From Mangrovimonas aestuarii (lineage in GTDB: Bacteria > Bacteroidota > Bacteroidia > Flavobacteriales > Flavobacteriaceae), in the NCBI RefSeq assembly GCF_028767185.1, contig NZ_JARACK010000010.1, forward strand, positions 36,699 to 100,698: a stretch of 64,000 nucleotides of DNA. The letters run 5' to 3'. The notes below the pieces were generated by a model. That model did no database searches. It was not told the origin of the DNA and was given only the letters and a program-made list of their open reading frames with translations. The stretch's first letter is position 1. Each line of letters opens with the position of its first letter. The position numbers and the translations under genes were made by a program. Positions 18,143 to 25,833 of this stretch are shown here, one piece after another.

Positions 18143-19642
18143 ATGAGTTTCAATTTCAAACCTACATTTTTATTCATATTGGTTGTCCTGCAAGTAGCTA
18201 TGGCCGTTGCCCAGGACACCAATGTGTTTTTAAGTCGTGACTTTTGGAAATCTCAGCCTACAGTAGACGATATTAAAGCCAAGATAGACAAAGGTACTGA
18301 TATAGCTCAACTTAATGGTTATGGCTTTGATGCCGTAGTCTATGCTATTTTAGAACAGGTGCACAATTCCACCATAAAATACATGTTGTCTATACCTGGC
18401 AATGGAGTTAACAAACTTACCCACGACGGACGCACTTATATTTTCTGGGGAGCTTACAAAGGCAATATTGAGTTGATGGAATACCTTTTGAAACAAGGTG
18501 CAAAAACCGATATCACTGACGATAAAGGCAATACTATTTTAAACTTTGCCGCCTCTACTGGACAACAAAACACAAAAGTGTATGATATATGCCTTGCCAA
18601 TGGTAACAATTTGGAAAAAGACCTTAATCCTGATGGGGCAAATGCATTACTTTTGGTAGCACCATACATCAAGAATAACTCCCTATTGGAATACTTTACC
18701 AGTAAGGAACTTGACATAAATAGTACCGATAAACTTGGTAACGGAATATTTAATTACGCCGCTAAATCAGGCAACATCAACTTGCTTGAATCATTAATTA
18801 GTAAAGGTGTCAACTACAAATCCCTGAATAAGGAAAATGGGAACGCCATGCTTTTTGCCGCCAAGGGAACTAGAGGCAACAGGAATGGTATAGAAATATA
18901 TGAGTTTTTAGAAAAGCAAGGAATCAATCCAAATGTAATTACTTCATCTGGGACAACCCCGCTTCATATTTTAGCAAGAAACGGTAAAATTGAAGTTATC
19001 TCGTATTTCTTGGAAAAGGAGGTAAATGCTAACCAGGCAGATGCCGATGGGAACACTGCTTTTATTCTGGCATCATCTGCCAACGATTTAGCCATCGTAA
19101 AGGTATTACACACAAAAACTAAAGACATTAATACCACAAACAAGAAAGGTCAATCTGCCCTAACTATGGCCGTTGAAAACAATTCGCTTGAAGTTATTTC
19201 GTTCTTAATCAAGAACAGAGCTAACATAAATATTGTAGACAGTAAGGGCAACACATTGATGTACTACCTTATTGAATCTTATAGCCCAAGGTCTGTAAAT
19301 GAATTCCAATCGAAATTATCAGTATTGAGCGACAATGGTGTAAAAATCAATACCACTCAAGCAGATGGAAATACACTATTCCACCTTGCTGTAGAAAAGC
19401 AGGATGTGAAACTTTTAGAGCTTATAAACGGTTTTGGAATCGATGTAAACGCCACTAACAATAATGGTTTAACACCACTTCAATTAGCTGCTATGACAGC
19501 TAAAGATGCAGCTCTAATAAAATACCTTATTTCTATTGGGGCAGATAAGTCTGTAGTTACAGATTTTGGCGAAACACTTTTCGATCTAACTCAGGAAAAT
19601 GAGAAGTTTAGAGACCAATCAACCATTGAATTTTTAAAATAA
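18143..19642 (+). CDS. Secreted ankyrin-repeat protein
   Basis: 499 aa with a signal peptide (about 1-23, ends MAVAQ) followed by about a dozen ankyrin repeats from residue 75 to about 490. Typical units are DGRTYIFWGAYKGNIELMEY, SGTTPLHILARNGKIEVISY and NGLTPLQLAAMTAKDAALIK. Ankyrin repeats bind partner proteins and here would do so in the periplasm. It starts 4 bp after DUF6607 and ends 3 bp before DUF2271, so it belongs to the same transcript. It may scaffold the periplasmic redox or haem-handling proteins encoded around it; that is inference. Confidence 0.88.
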   Translation: MSFNFKPTFLFILVVLQVAMAVAQDTNVFLSRDFWKSQPTVDDIKAKIDKGTDIAQLNGYGFDAVVYAILEQVHNSTIKYMLSIPGNGVNKLTHDGRTYIFWGAYKGNIELMEYLLKQGAKTDITDDKGNTILNFAASTGQQNTKVYDICLANGNNLEKDLNPDGANALLLVAPYIKNNSLLEYFTSKELDINSTDKLGNGIFNYAAKSGNINLLESLISKGVNYKSLNKENGNAMLFAAKGTRGNRNGIEIYEFLEKQGINPNVITSSGTTPLHILARNGKIEVISYFLEKEVNANQADADGNTAFILASSANDLAIVKVLHTKTKDINTTNKKGQSALTMAVENNSLEVISFLIKNRANINIVDSKGNTLMYYLIESYSPRSVNEFQSKLSVLSDNGVKINTTQADGNTLFHLAVEKQDVKLLELINGFGIDVNATNNNGLTPLQLAAMTAKDAALIKYLISIGADKSVVTDFGETLFDLTQENEKFRDQSTIEFLK

Positions 19643-19645
19643 GTT

Positions 19646-20131
19646 ATGACGATGAAGTTGAAATCGATATTAGCCGCATTTTTGGTTATGGGAATAACCC
19701 TTTCGTTTACCATATCTAAGAGCCAAACCTACAAATGCATGATACAAATGACCAACTATACTGGTGAGGGTGCCTATGTTGTAGTATCGTTAATCAATCC
19801 TAATGATGAGTATGAAGAAACACTTTACGTACATGGTGATGATGATGAATGGTATTTCGACATTACAGAATGGTGGCAGTTTTACGGGAAAAGACGTCCT
19901 AATATAGATGCCATCACAGGTGCAACCATAAGTAGCGGACAGCGCACTATTAACGTGATAAACATAACCGACAACAAAATTGACGCTGGTTATAAGATCC
20001 GTTTTGAAACTGCAGTTGAAGATCAGCAATACCACACAAGTGATGTAGAATTTGAGCTAACATCAGAAAGCGTAAAAAGTAAAGTAGAAGGAAATGGCTT
20101 TATCCGTTACGTACGAATAATGCCAAATTAA
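19646..20131 (+). CDS. DUF2271 protein with an ApbE-type flavinylation motif
   Basis: 161-aa exported protein with a signal peptide (about 1-27). The mature part is a small DUF2271-type domain. It contains D88-A-I-T-G-A-T94, which fits the Dxx(S/T)GAT consensus where ApbE attaches FMN covalently to the Thr. Published surveys of extracytosolic flavinylation link DUF2271 and PepSY proteins, as I recall. The next gene encodes a PepSY-flavodoxin reductase, so this protein could carry electrons in the periplasm. ApbE itself is not in the window. A second ATG at 19652 is an equally possible start. Confidence 0.8.
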   Translation: MTMKLKSILAAFLVMGITLSFTISKSQTYKCMIQMTNYTGEGAYVVVSLINPNDEYEETLYVHGDDDEWYFDITEWWQFYGKRRPNIDAITGATISSGQRTINVINITDNKIDAGYKIRFETAVEDQQYHTSDVEFELTSESVKSKVEGNGFIRYVRIMPN

Positions 20132-20160
20132 AATTGATAAGTTATAAAACAGCATAAGCA

Positions 20161-22365
20161 ATGACCATTTCAATTTGGAGGTACAGTCACTTAGCCTTGG
20201 CTGTATCTTCTTTTGTGTTTATAGTATTAGCTTCGGTAACCGGAATAATTCTAGCTTTCGAACCGATTTCCAATAAAGTAAAGCCATATTACGTCGATGG
20301 AGCAGAAAACCTAACGCTTGCAGAAATTATTCCTGTACTTAAAGCTGAGTACGACGAAATCATGACACTTTCAGTAGATGCCAACGGTTTTGTATCAGCT
20401 TCAGCAATTACTAAAGATGGTAATATTTTAGATGGTTATATAGATCCGTTTTCGGGTAAAAAAATTGGTGATCCAATTAAAAAAGCGGCGCTGTTTGAAT
20501 TTGCTACCAATCTACACCGTTCGCTTTTTCTAAAAAGTACAGGTAGAATTTTAGTTGGCATTGCTTCTTTTCTATTATTTCTAATTGCTGTTTCAGGACT
20601 GATTTTGGTTTTAAAGCGTCAAAAAGGTATTAAAGCCTTCTTTGGAAAAATAGTAAAAGAGAATAATCCCCAGTTTTTTCATATTGTTTTAGGACGATGG
20701 AATTTAATTCCAATTGCAATCATTACATTAACCGGAGTATATCTGTCGCTGTTTCGCTTCGAAATATTTCCAAAAGAAGGTATAAATCACAAAGTCAACT
20801 ACGATACCCTAAGCGACTCACCAAACTTGTCCTTAAAAAGTTTTGCTGTATTCAAGAACATCAGGCTAAACGTTGTAAACGAAATTGAGTTTCCATTTTC
20901 AAGCGATATGGAAGATTTTTATGTTCTTAAACTTACCGATAAAGAATTATTGATAAATCAGTTTACGGGAAGTATTGAAAGTAGTGTAGACTATCCTTCG
21001 GCCAATGTATTATCGCAACTTAGTATTGCACTTCATACTGGAGAAGGAAGTATTATTTGGGCTTTAGTTTTGGCAATTGCATGCATGAACATTCTTTACT
21101 TTGTGTACTCTGGATTTTCAATGACTCTAAAACGCAGAAAATCGAGAATAAAGAACAGATTCAATAAAGATGACTGCGACTATATTGTTTTGGTAGGATC
21201 GGAAAACGGCACTACCATGCAGTACGCCTCCTTATTCCATAAAGCCTTATTAGAAACAAGGCTTAAAGTGTACATGGATGAACTAAACAACTTAACAACC
21301 TACAAGAATTTAAAGCACTTAGTAATTTTCACTGCAACTTACGGTCAAGGTGAGCCGCCAGCCAATGCCATAAAGTTTAAATCGCTTTTGGAAAAACATC
21401 CAATAAAAAATCATTTTTTATATTCTGTTGTTGGGTTTGGCTCTAAAGCCTACCCAGGTTTCTGTCAATATGCTATTCAAGTTGACCAGTTGTTAAGCAA
21501 CAATAAACAGGCTACTTCTTTATTGGATTTACACACTGTGAATAACAAGAATTTTAATGACCTTAATACTTGGGCCGATAAATGGGCAACTGCTTTAGGC
21601 CATAAAATTGATATTTCTAAGGGAAGGAACATCTACTCCCCACCGCAATCCCAACTGTTTAAAATTATTGACCGAACCCTTCTTGAAAACACCCAAGACG
21701 ACACCTTCCTTATTACTCTAAAACCCCATAAACGCAATCGCTTTGTTCCTGGTGACTTGCTTGCTGTACAACCAGGTGATAACGAACAGGAACGCTTGTA
21801 TTCCATTGGCGCGACAAAAGAAAAGGAATTGGTATTAAGTATTAAAAAACACGAGTACGGACTTTGTTCAAACTACCTCTACAAACTAAAAAAACAAGAT
21901 GTTTTAGATGCACAAATCATCACCAATAGCCCCTTTCATTTTCCGAAGGGCAAGCAACCCGTTGTGATGATTGCCAATGGTACAGGTATAGCCCCGTTTT
22001 TGGGCATGATAAACCAAAACTCAAAAAAACAGGAAACACATCTATATTGGGGAGGCAAAACCCCACAAGCATTTAAAATCTACGAAGAAGGTTTACAACA
22101 GAATTTAATTGACGGCAACCTCTCCAAGCTACATTTGGCTTACTCACGATTAAATAAACAAAAAGTTTATGTTCAAGACCTATTAAATCGTGATGCCGAG
22201 GTTATAGCAGATATAGTGAAAAATAAAGGAACTGTAATGGTTTGCGGATCGTTATCTATGCAAAATGACGTCCTGAAGGCACTAGATGGTATTGTCACTT
22301 CTTTAAACAAAAAGCCACTGGAATACTATAAAACCCAAAAACAGATAAAACTGGATTGTTATTAA
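20161..22365 (+). CDS. PepSY transmembrane-flavodoxin-FAD/NAD(P) reductase fusion
   Basis: 734-aa inner-membrane electron-transfer protein. A PepSY-associated region with about four helices spans residues 1-330 (helices near 10-34, 128-152, 176-198, 297-318). His residues near the membrane (NLHRSLF, FFHIVLGRW, ALHTGEGS) could bind haem b. A flavodoxin domain follows at about 340-480 (VGSENGTTMQYASLFHKAL; FTATYGQGEPPANA). The C-terminus is a CysJ-like FAD/NAD(P) module (RLYSIG; ANGTGIAPFLGM; MVCGSLSMQNDVLKAL). Cytosolic NAD(P)H electrons would pass through FAD, FMN and haem to the periplasm. Related proteins reduce ferric siderophores or haem; the DUF2271 partner upstream supports this. Confidence 0.88.
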   Translation: MTISIWRYSHLALAVSSFVFIVLASVTGIILAFEPISNKVKPYYVDGAENLTLAEIIPVLKAEYDEIMTLSVDANGFVSASAITKDGNILDGYIDPFSGKKIGDPIKKAALFEFATNLHRSLFLKSTGRILVGIASFLLFLIAVSGLILVLKRQKGIKAFFGKIVKENNPQFFHIVLGRWNLIPIAIITLTGVYLSLFRFEIFPKEGINHKVNYDTLSDSPNLSLKSFAVFKNIRLNVVNEIEFPFSSDMEDFYVLKLTDKELLINQFTGSIESSVDYPSANVLSQLSIALHTGEGSIIWALVLAIACMNILYFVYSGFSMTLKRRKSRIKNRFNKDDCDYIVLVGSENGTTMQYASLFHKALLETRLKVYMDELNNLTTYKNLKHLVIFTATYGQGEPPANAIKFKSLLEKHPIKNHFLYSVVGFGSKAYPGFCQYAIQVDQLLSNNKQATSLLDLHTVNNKNFNDLNTWADKWATALGHKIDISKGRNIYSPPQSQLFKIIDRTLLENTQDDTFLITLKPHKRNRFVPGDLLAVQPGDNEQERLYSIGATKEKELVLSIKKHEYGLCSNYLYKLKKQDVLDAQIITNSPFHFPKGKQPVVMIANGTGIAPFLGMINQNSKKQETHLYWGGKTPQAFKIYEEGLQQNLIDGNLSKLHLAYSRLNKQKVYVQDLLNRDAEVIADIVKNKGTVMVCGSLSMQNDVLKALDGIVTSLNKKPLEYYKTQKQIKLDCY

Positions 22366-22881
22366 TTAAGCTGTCTCCTTATTTCCATGCTCATTTTCTC
22401 TAGACTCTAAAAAACTTGGAAAAACCAGTGTCACCAAGTTTTTCACCGGTTGATACAAAATAGAATTTTCCAATTCATCTTCCTCCACAAAAGGTAAAGT
22501 GTTGTTCATTTTAGAAAAGACAATCAGGATTACACTTAAGACCAATGCTATTTTCAAGGCTCCAAAAACGCCTCCCAAAATTTTGTTGAGCATCCCCAAG
22601 GCCGCAAAATCGGCCAGTTTTGTTAAAGCCTTTCCTGCCAAAGCAATTACTACAACGATAACCACAAAAGTGATGGCAAAAGCTACAATATTCACATAAT
22701 TATCATCCCAATTTACGTAGTCTATCAACATGTTTCCGGCAAAATAACTAAAATGGATAGCGCCATAAACTCCAGCCACTAATGCCACCAAAGAAGCAAT
22801 CTCAACGAAAAGCCCCTTTATAAATCCACGAACCAATCCAAACAGCAACAATGCCGCTAAAACAATGTCTAAAACGTTCAT
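22366..22881 (-). CDS. CvpA family membrane protein
   Basis: 171-aa inner-membrane protein with four predicted helices. It starts MNVLDIVLAALLLFGLVRGF and has the conserved KGLF(V/I)E segment near residue 23 and GG(V/A)FGALK near residue 108, typical of CvpA/colicin V production family proteins. The family name comes from an Escherichia coli gene next to purF; its function here is unknown. It converges with the PepSY reductase without any gap between the stop codons, and its promoter overlaps that of the divergent gene at 22955. Confidence 0.88.
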   Translation of the reverse strand: MNVLDIVLAALLLFGLVRGFIKGLFVEIASLVALVAGVYGAIHFSYFAGNMLIDYVNWDDNYVNIVAFAITFVVIVVVIALAGKALTKLADFAALGMLNKILGGVFGALKIALVLSVILIVFSKMNNTLPFVEEDELENSILYQPVKNLVTLVFPSFLESRENEHGNKETA

Positions 22882-22898
22882 ATAAAAATTAATTTCAA

Positions 22899-22906
22899 CA
22901 AATATA
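22899..22906 (-). promoter_or_regulatory. -7 element (TATATTTG) for the CvpA gene
   Basis: On the minus strand TATATTTG matches TAnnTTTG, 17 bp before the cvpA-family start. It lies 3 bp from the oppositely oriented element at 22910-22917. Confidence 0.5.
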
Positions 22907-22909
22907 AAC

Positions 22910-22917
22910 TAACTTTG
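22910..22917 (+). promoter_or_regulatory. -7 element (TAACTTTG) for the gene at 22955
   Basis: TAACTTTGC matches the flavobacterial -7 pattern. Transcription should start near 22924, which places the possible TTG start at 22922 at or before the transcript start and favours the ATG at 22955. Confidence 0.5.
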
Positions 22918-22954
22918 CAACTTGAAAATAAATCCACGAAACTTAGGATACATC

Positions 22955-23311
22955 ATGACGAGAGACGAAAAATTAAAAGAGCGTTGGGGGCTTTTGGTTG
23001 AGCGCTTATCGGTTCAGTTTGCCGATGGAGACACCTTAGACCTCGATGCCATTATATATTTAGTTGGCGTGCAAGAACTTGGTCAGTTGCATCGCCGTTT
23101 TAAAAAAGACCATAAAGTAGATTTAATGCACATAGCTATTTGCCGACTTCTAGAACCATATGGCTATTACCAGTTTGATTATATTGATGAGGATGGCTGG
23201 CCTCACTACAACATTAAAGAAGAGCTGCCACATTTAAAGGCAGGAGAACAGAGTATCCTTATGAAAGAAGCCATTGTAAACTATTTTCTTGAACGGGAGT
23301 ATATAGAATAA
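22955..23311 (+). CDS. Conserved flavobacterial protein of unknown function
   Basis: 118-aa soluble protein, no signal peptide, no domain I recognise. It begins MTRDEKLKERWGLLVERLS and ends in a helical, acidic tail (MKEAIVNYFLEREYIE). A central YGYYQFDYIDEDGWPHYN is rich in aromatics. It lies 35 bp before pheS and has its own -7 element at 22910. An upstream TTG (22922) would add 11 residues but falls at the predicted transcription start. Small proteins like this are often conserved next to pheS in flavobacteria, as I recall, but the role is not known. Confidence 0.7.
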   Translation: MTRDEKLKERWGLLVERLSVQFADGDTLDLDAIIYLVGVQELGQLHRRFKKDHKVDLMHIAICRLLEPYGYYQFDYIDEDGWPHYNIKEELPHLKAGEQSILMKEAIVNYFLEREYIE

Positions 23312-23318
23312 GATTTTT

Positions 23319-23326
23319 TAAATTTG
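23319..23326 (+). promoter_or_regulatory. -7 element (TAAATTTG) for pheS
   Basis: TAAATTTGC matches TAnnTTTGC, 20 bp before the pheS ATG. The nearest upstream TTG (23289-23291) is 27 bp away, longer than usual. Confidence 0.45.
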
Positions 23327-23346
23327 CACTCATTTTAATTGATGCC

Positions 23347-24366
23347 ATGATAGATAAGATTAAAGAGCTCATAGCTGAAGCCGAAGCATTTAACGGACAA
23401 ACAAAAGAAGAAGTAGAAGCTTTCCGTATTAAATTCCTTGGAAAAAAAGGATTGCTTAACGACTTTTTTGCAGAATTCAAGAACGTAGCCAACGACCAAA
23501 AGAAAGAATACGGTCAGGCTATCAACCAACTGAAGAATGCTGCACAAGATAAAGTTACCGCTTTAAAGGACGCTTTGGAAAGTAAGGAAGAGGCTAAAGG
23601 GATTTATGGAGATTTGTCCAGACCTGGTGAGCCTATCGAGATTGGTGCACGTCACCCAATATCTATCGTAAAAAATCAAATCATCGATATCTTTTCCCGC
23701 ATAGGGTTTAACGTGAGCGAAGGCCCGGAAATCGAAGACGATTGGCACAATTTTACCGCATTGAACCTTCCGGAATACCACCCGGCTAGAGATATGCAGG
23801 ACACATTCTTTATTCAGACGAATCCGGACGTTCTCTTAAGAACACACACCAGTTCTGTTCAGGTGCGATACATGGAAAACAACAAACCGCCTATTAGAAC
23901 CATTTCTCCAGGTCGTGTGTATAGGAACGAAGCTATTTCTGCACGTTCTCACTGTTTTTTCCATCAGGTTGAAGGACTTTACATTGATAAGGATGTAAGC
24001 TTTGCCGATTTAAAACAAACGTTACAATACTTTACAACAGAGATGTTCGGTAAGAGTAAAATTCGTTTGCGTCCATCGTACTTCCCGTTTACTGAACCTA
24101 GTGCCGAAGTAGACGTGTATTGGGGTCTTGAAACCGAAATTGATTACCGAATAACTAAAGGTACCGGTTGGTTGGAAATTATGGGGTGTGGTATGGTAGA
24201 TCCAAATGTATTGGAAAACTGCGGTATCGACTCCAAAGAATATTCTGGTTTTGCTTTTGGTATGGGTATTGACCGTATTGTAATGTTATTGCATCAAATT
24301 GGAGATATCCGTTTGTTAAGTGAAAACGACGTGCGTTTCTTAGAGCAATTTAAAAGCGCCCTTTAA
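23347..24366 (+). CDS. pheS: Phenylalanine-tRNA ligase alpha subunit
   Basis: Catalytic subunit of the alpha2-beta2 class II synthetase that charges tRNA-Phe in the cytoplasm. The N-terminal coiled-coil arm (about 1-85) is followed by the class II core. Motif 2 is around residues 195-215 (GRVYRNEAISARSHCFFHQV) and motif 3 is near the end (GFAFGMGIDRIVMLLHQIGD). At 339 aa the length is normal. The pheT gene is not adjacent, as is common in Bacteroidota. A small conserved unknown gene follows 2 bp after the stop and is probably cotranscribed. Confidence 0.97.
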   Translation: MIDKIKELIAEAEAFNGQTKEEVEAFRIKFLGKKGLLNDFFAEFKNVANDQKKEYGQAINQLKNAAQDKVTALKDALESKEEAKGIYGDLSRPGEPIEIGARHPISIVKNQIIDIFSRIGFNVSEGPEIEDDWHNFTALNLPEYHPARDMQDTFFIQTNPDVLLRTHTSSVQVRYMENNKPPIRTISPGRVYRNEAISARSHCFFHQVEGLYIDKDVSFADLKQTLQYFTTEMFGKSKIRLRPSYFPFTEPSAEVDVYWGLETEIDYRITKGTGWLEIMGCGMVDPNVLENCGIDSKEYSGFAFGMGIDRIVMLLHQIGDIRLLSENDVRFLEQFKSAL

Positions 24367-24368
24367 TC

Positions 24369-24764
24369 ATGAAAAAGGATATCGAAATCCCAAAAGTTGA
24401 AGGTGTATATATGGCGGTAGTACAGGAGTACAACGACATTTATAAAACCAACGATTGGAATGCTTACCTCATCAACGATAATGATGTAGCCCTAGAAATG
24501 GTTTTAGTTGTTTCTAAAGGATATGACAGAGACAGAGAAACATCTCTAATGCGCCATAAATTAGAAAAGCTACCACCTAAAAGTTACGCTAAAATTGAGT
24601 GGATGCAAGATGATGTACTAGCTCTTAACAACAGCTTTAAGGTTACTTTTTTTGAAGGAGGAAAAATGTACGACAGAAACTTTATCTTCAGCAAAAATAC
24701 TATTAACGAAAAGGCGTTGAGAAATATTCCACTTATGCATGCAAAAGGAATTTTGGTACAATAA
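24369..24764 (+). CDS. Conserved protein of unknown function following pheS
   Basis: 131-aa soluble protein without signal peptide or recognised motif. The sequence (GVYMAVVQEYNDIYKTNDWN; KSYAKIEWMQDDVLALNNSF) looks like a single alpha/beta domain. It starts 2 bp after pheS, so it is likely cotranslated with it. Homologues are sometimes mislabelled as PheS subunits because of this linkage; nothing in the sequence resembles a synthetase domain. It ends 12 bp from the stop of the convergent MerR gene. Confidence 0.75.
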   Translation: MKKDIEIPKVEGVYMAVVQEYNDIYKTNDWNAYLINDNDVALEMVLVVSKGYDRDRETSLMRHKLEKLPPKSYAKIEWMQDDVLALNNSFKVTFFEGGKMYDRNFIFSKNTINEKALRNIPLMHAKGILVQ

Positions 24765-24776
24765 ACTTTAGTTTAG

Positions 24777-25664
24777 CTACCCTACCTCTTTTTTAAAGTT
24801 ATTGAAAAAGTCAATCAACTGATCGGGCTTTCTTAAATAATAACAAAGGTCGTTTTCTTCGAGAAGATCTTTTAAGTTACTCATACTACCTCCAACTAAT
24901 AAAGGAAGATTTGTATGATCTATAATAGCCTTTACTTTATCTTGAATGAAACTAGGGTTTGTAATTACAAACATTGTCATCATAACATCTGGCTTGGAAA
25001 TACTTATAACTTCCTTAAGGTTATCCAATGGCACATTTTGCCCAAGATAGTATGTTTTCCATCCCATCTCCTTTGCAATGTAATAGGCTAGCAATAACCC
25101 TATTTCATGTTGCTCTCCCTCTGGCAAAAATAAAACTACCTTTGGGGCATCTTCATTAGGAGTAGGCAAGAAATCAATCGCAGAGAATAACTTTTGCCTG
25201 ATTAAATTGGATATAAAGTGCTCCTGTGCTGGCATTACCCTTTTAGTTCCCCATAGAACTCCTACCTGATTAAGAAATGGATATATTAGACCTGTGATTG
25301 TGTTTAAAAGCCCATTCCTAATTATTTGAGATTTTAATATTTCAAGAAACTTATCCTCATTCATTTCGAGCATACTCCTTACCAAAATATTAACCTCATC
25401 ATTTTCCAGTGGCCGAACTAAAAGCTCTTCCACTGCATCATGAATTTCGGCTTGACTCATCTTATCTATTTTAGAAACACGAATACCATGCCTATTCAAA
25501 ACGCCTACATTTATCAACGTACGCAGTTGTTCATCAGAGTAATATCTGATGTTTGTCCCTGTTCGTTCTGGCTTGATAAAAGAATATCTGCTTTCCCATT
25601 TCCTCAAAGTATGAGCATTAACTCCAGACAGAGCAGCAACTTGGGCCATAGAATATTTCACCAT
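24777..25664 (-). CDS. CarH-like MerR regulator with cobalamin-binding domain
   Basis: 295-aa predicted light-sensing transcription factor. A MerR helix-turn-helix covers about residues 3-70 (SGVNAHTLRKWESRYSF). It is followed by the B12-binding cap (about 85-165) and a Rossmann cobalamin domain (about 173-295). The residues known in Thermus CarH are present at matching spacing: W138-x9-E148-H149, and the lower-ligand His H186 in EQHEIG. CarH-type proteins bind adenosylcobalamin, repress as tetramers in the dark and release DNA in light. Divergence from the fasciclin-crt region, with TGTCTAA repeats between, suggests control of carotenoid genes. Light response itself is inferred. Confidence 0.88.
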   Translation of the reverse strand: MVKYSMAQVAALSGVNAHTLRKWESRYSFIKPERTGTNIRYYSDEQLRTLINVGVLNRHGIRVSKIDKMSQAEIHDAVEELLVRPLENDEVNILVRSMLEMNEDKFLEILKSQIIRNGLLNTITGLIYPFLNQVGVLWGTKRVMPAQEHFISNLIRQKLFSAIDFLPTPNEDAPKVVLFLPEGEQHEIGLLLAYYIAKEMGWKTYYLGQNVPLDNLKEVISISKPDVMMTMFVITNPSFIQDKVKAIIDHTNLPLLVGGSMSNLKDLLEENDLCYYLRKPDQLIDFFNNFKKEVG

Positions 25665-25748
25665 AATATCAAATTATTAAAGTTGAACCCGTTAATAATT
25701 AATTTCTATGAAGTAAAATTAATCAAATTAAAACACAATCAAAAACTC

Positions 25749-25833
25749 TTGTCTAATTTTAACAATTAAACTATTTGACAAAAAAATAAATTTACGTACA
25801 TTTGTCTAACAATAACTAAAACACCTTTAGACA
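25749..25833. promoter_or_regulatory. Three TGTCTAA sites, candidate operator for the CarH-like regulator
   Basis: TTGTCTAA occurs at 25749-25756 and 25802-25809, and the inverse TTAGACA at 25827-25833, the last touching the fasciclin start codon. The middle copy overlaps the -7 element, so a bound repressor would block transcription. The link to the MerR protein is inference from position. Confidence 0.4.
25774..25804 (+). promoter_or_regulatory. Promoter of the fasciclin lipoprotein gene
   Basis: TTTG (25774-25777), 19 bp, then TACATTTG (25797-25804) is a textbook Bacteroidota promoter, 28 bp before the ATG at 25833. Confidence 0.7.

Noticed and set aside
22455..22881. cvpA-purF style purine operon
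   Set aside because: The CvpA family gene is not adjacent to purF; purD is 12 kb away in a different setting.
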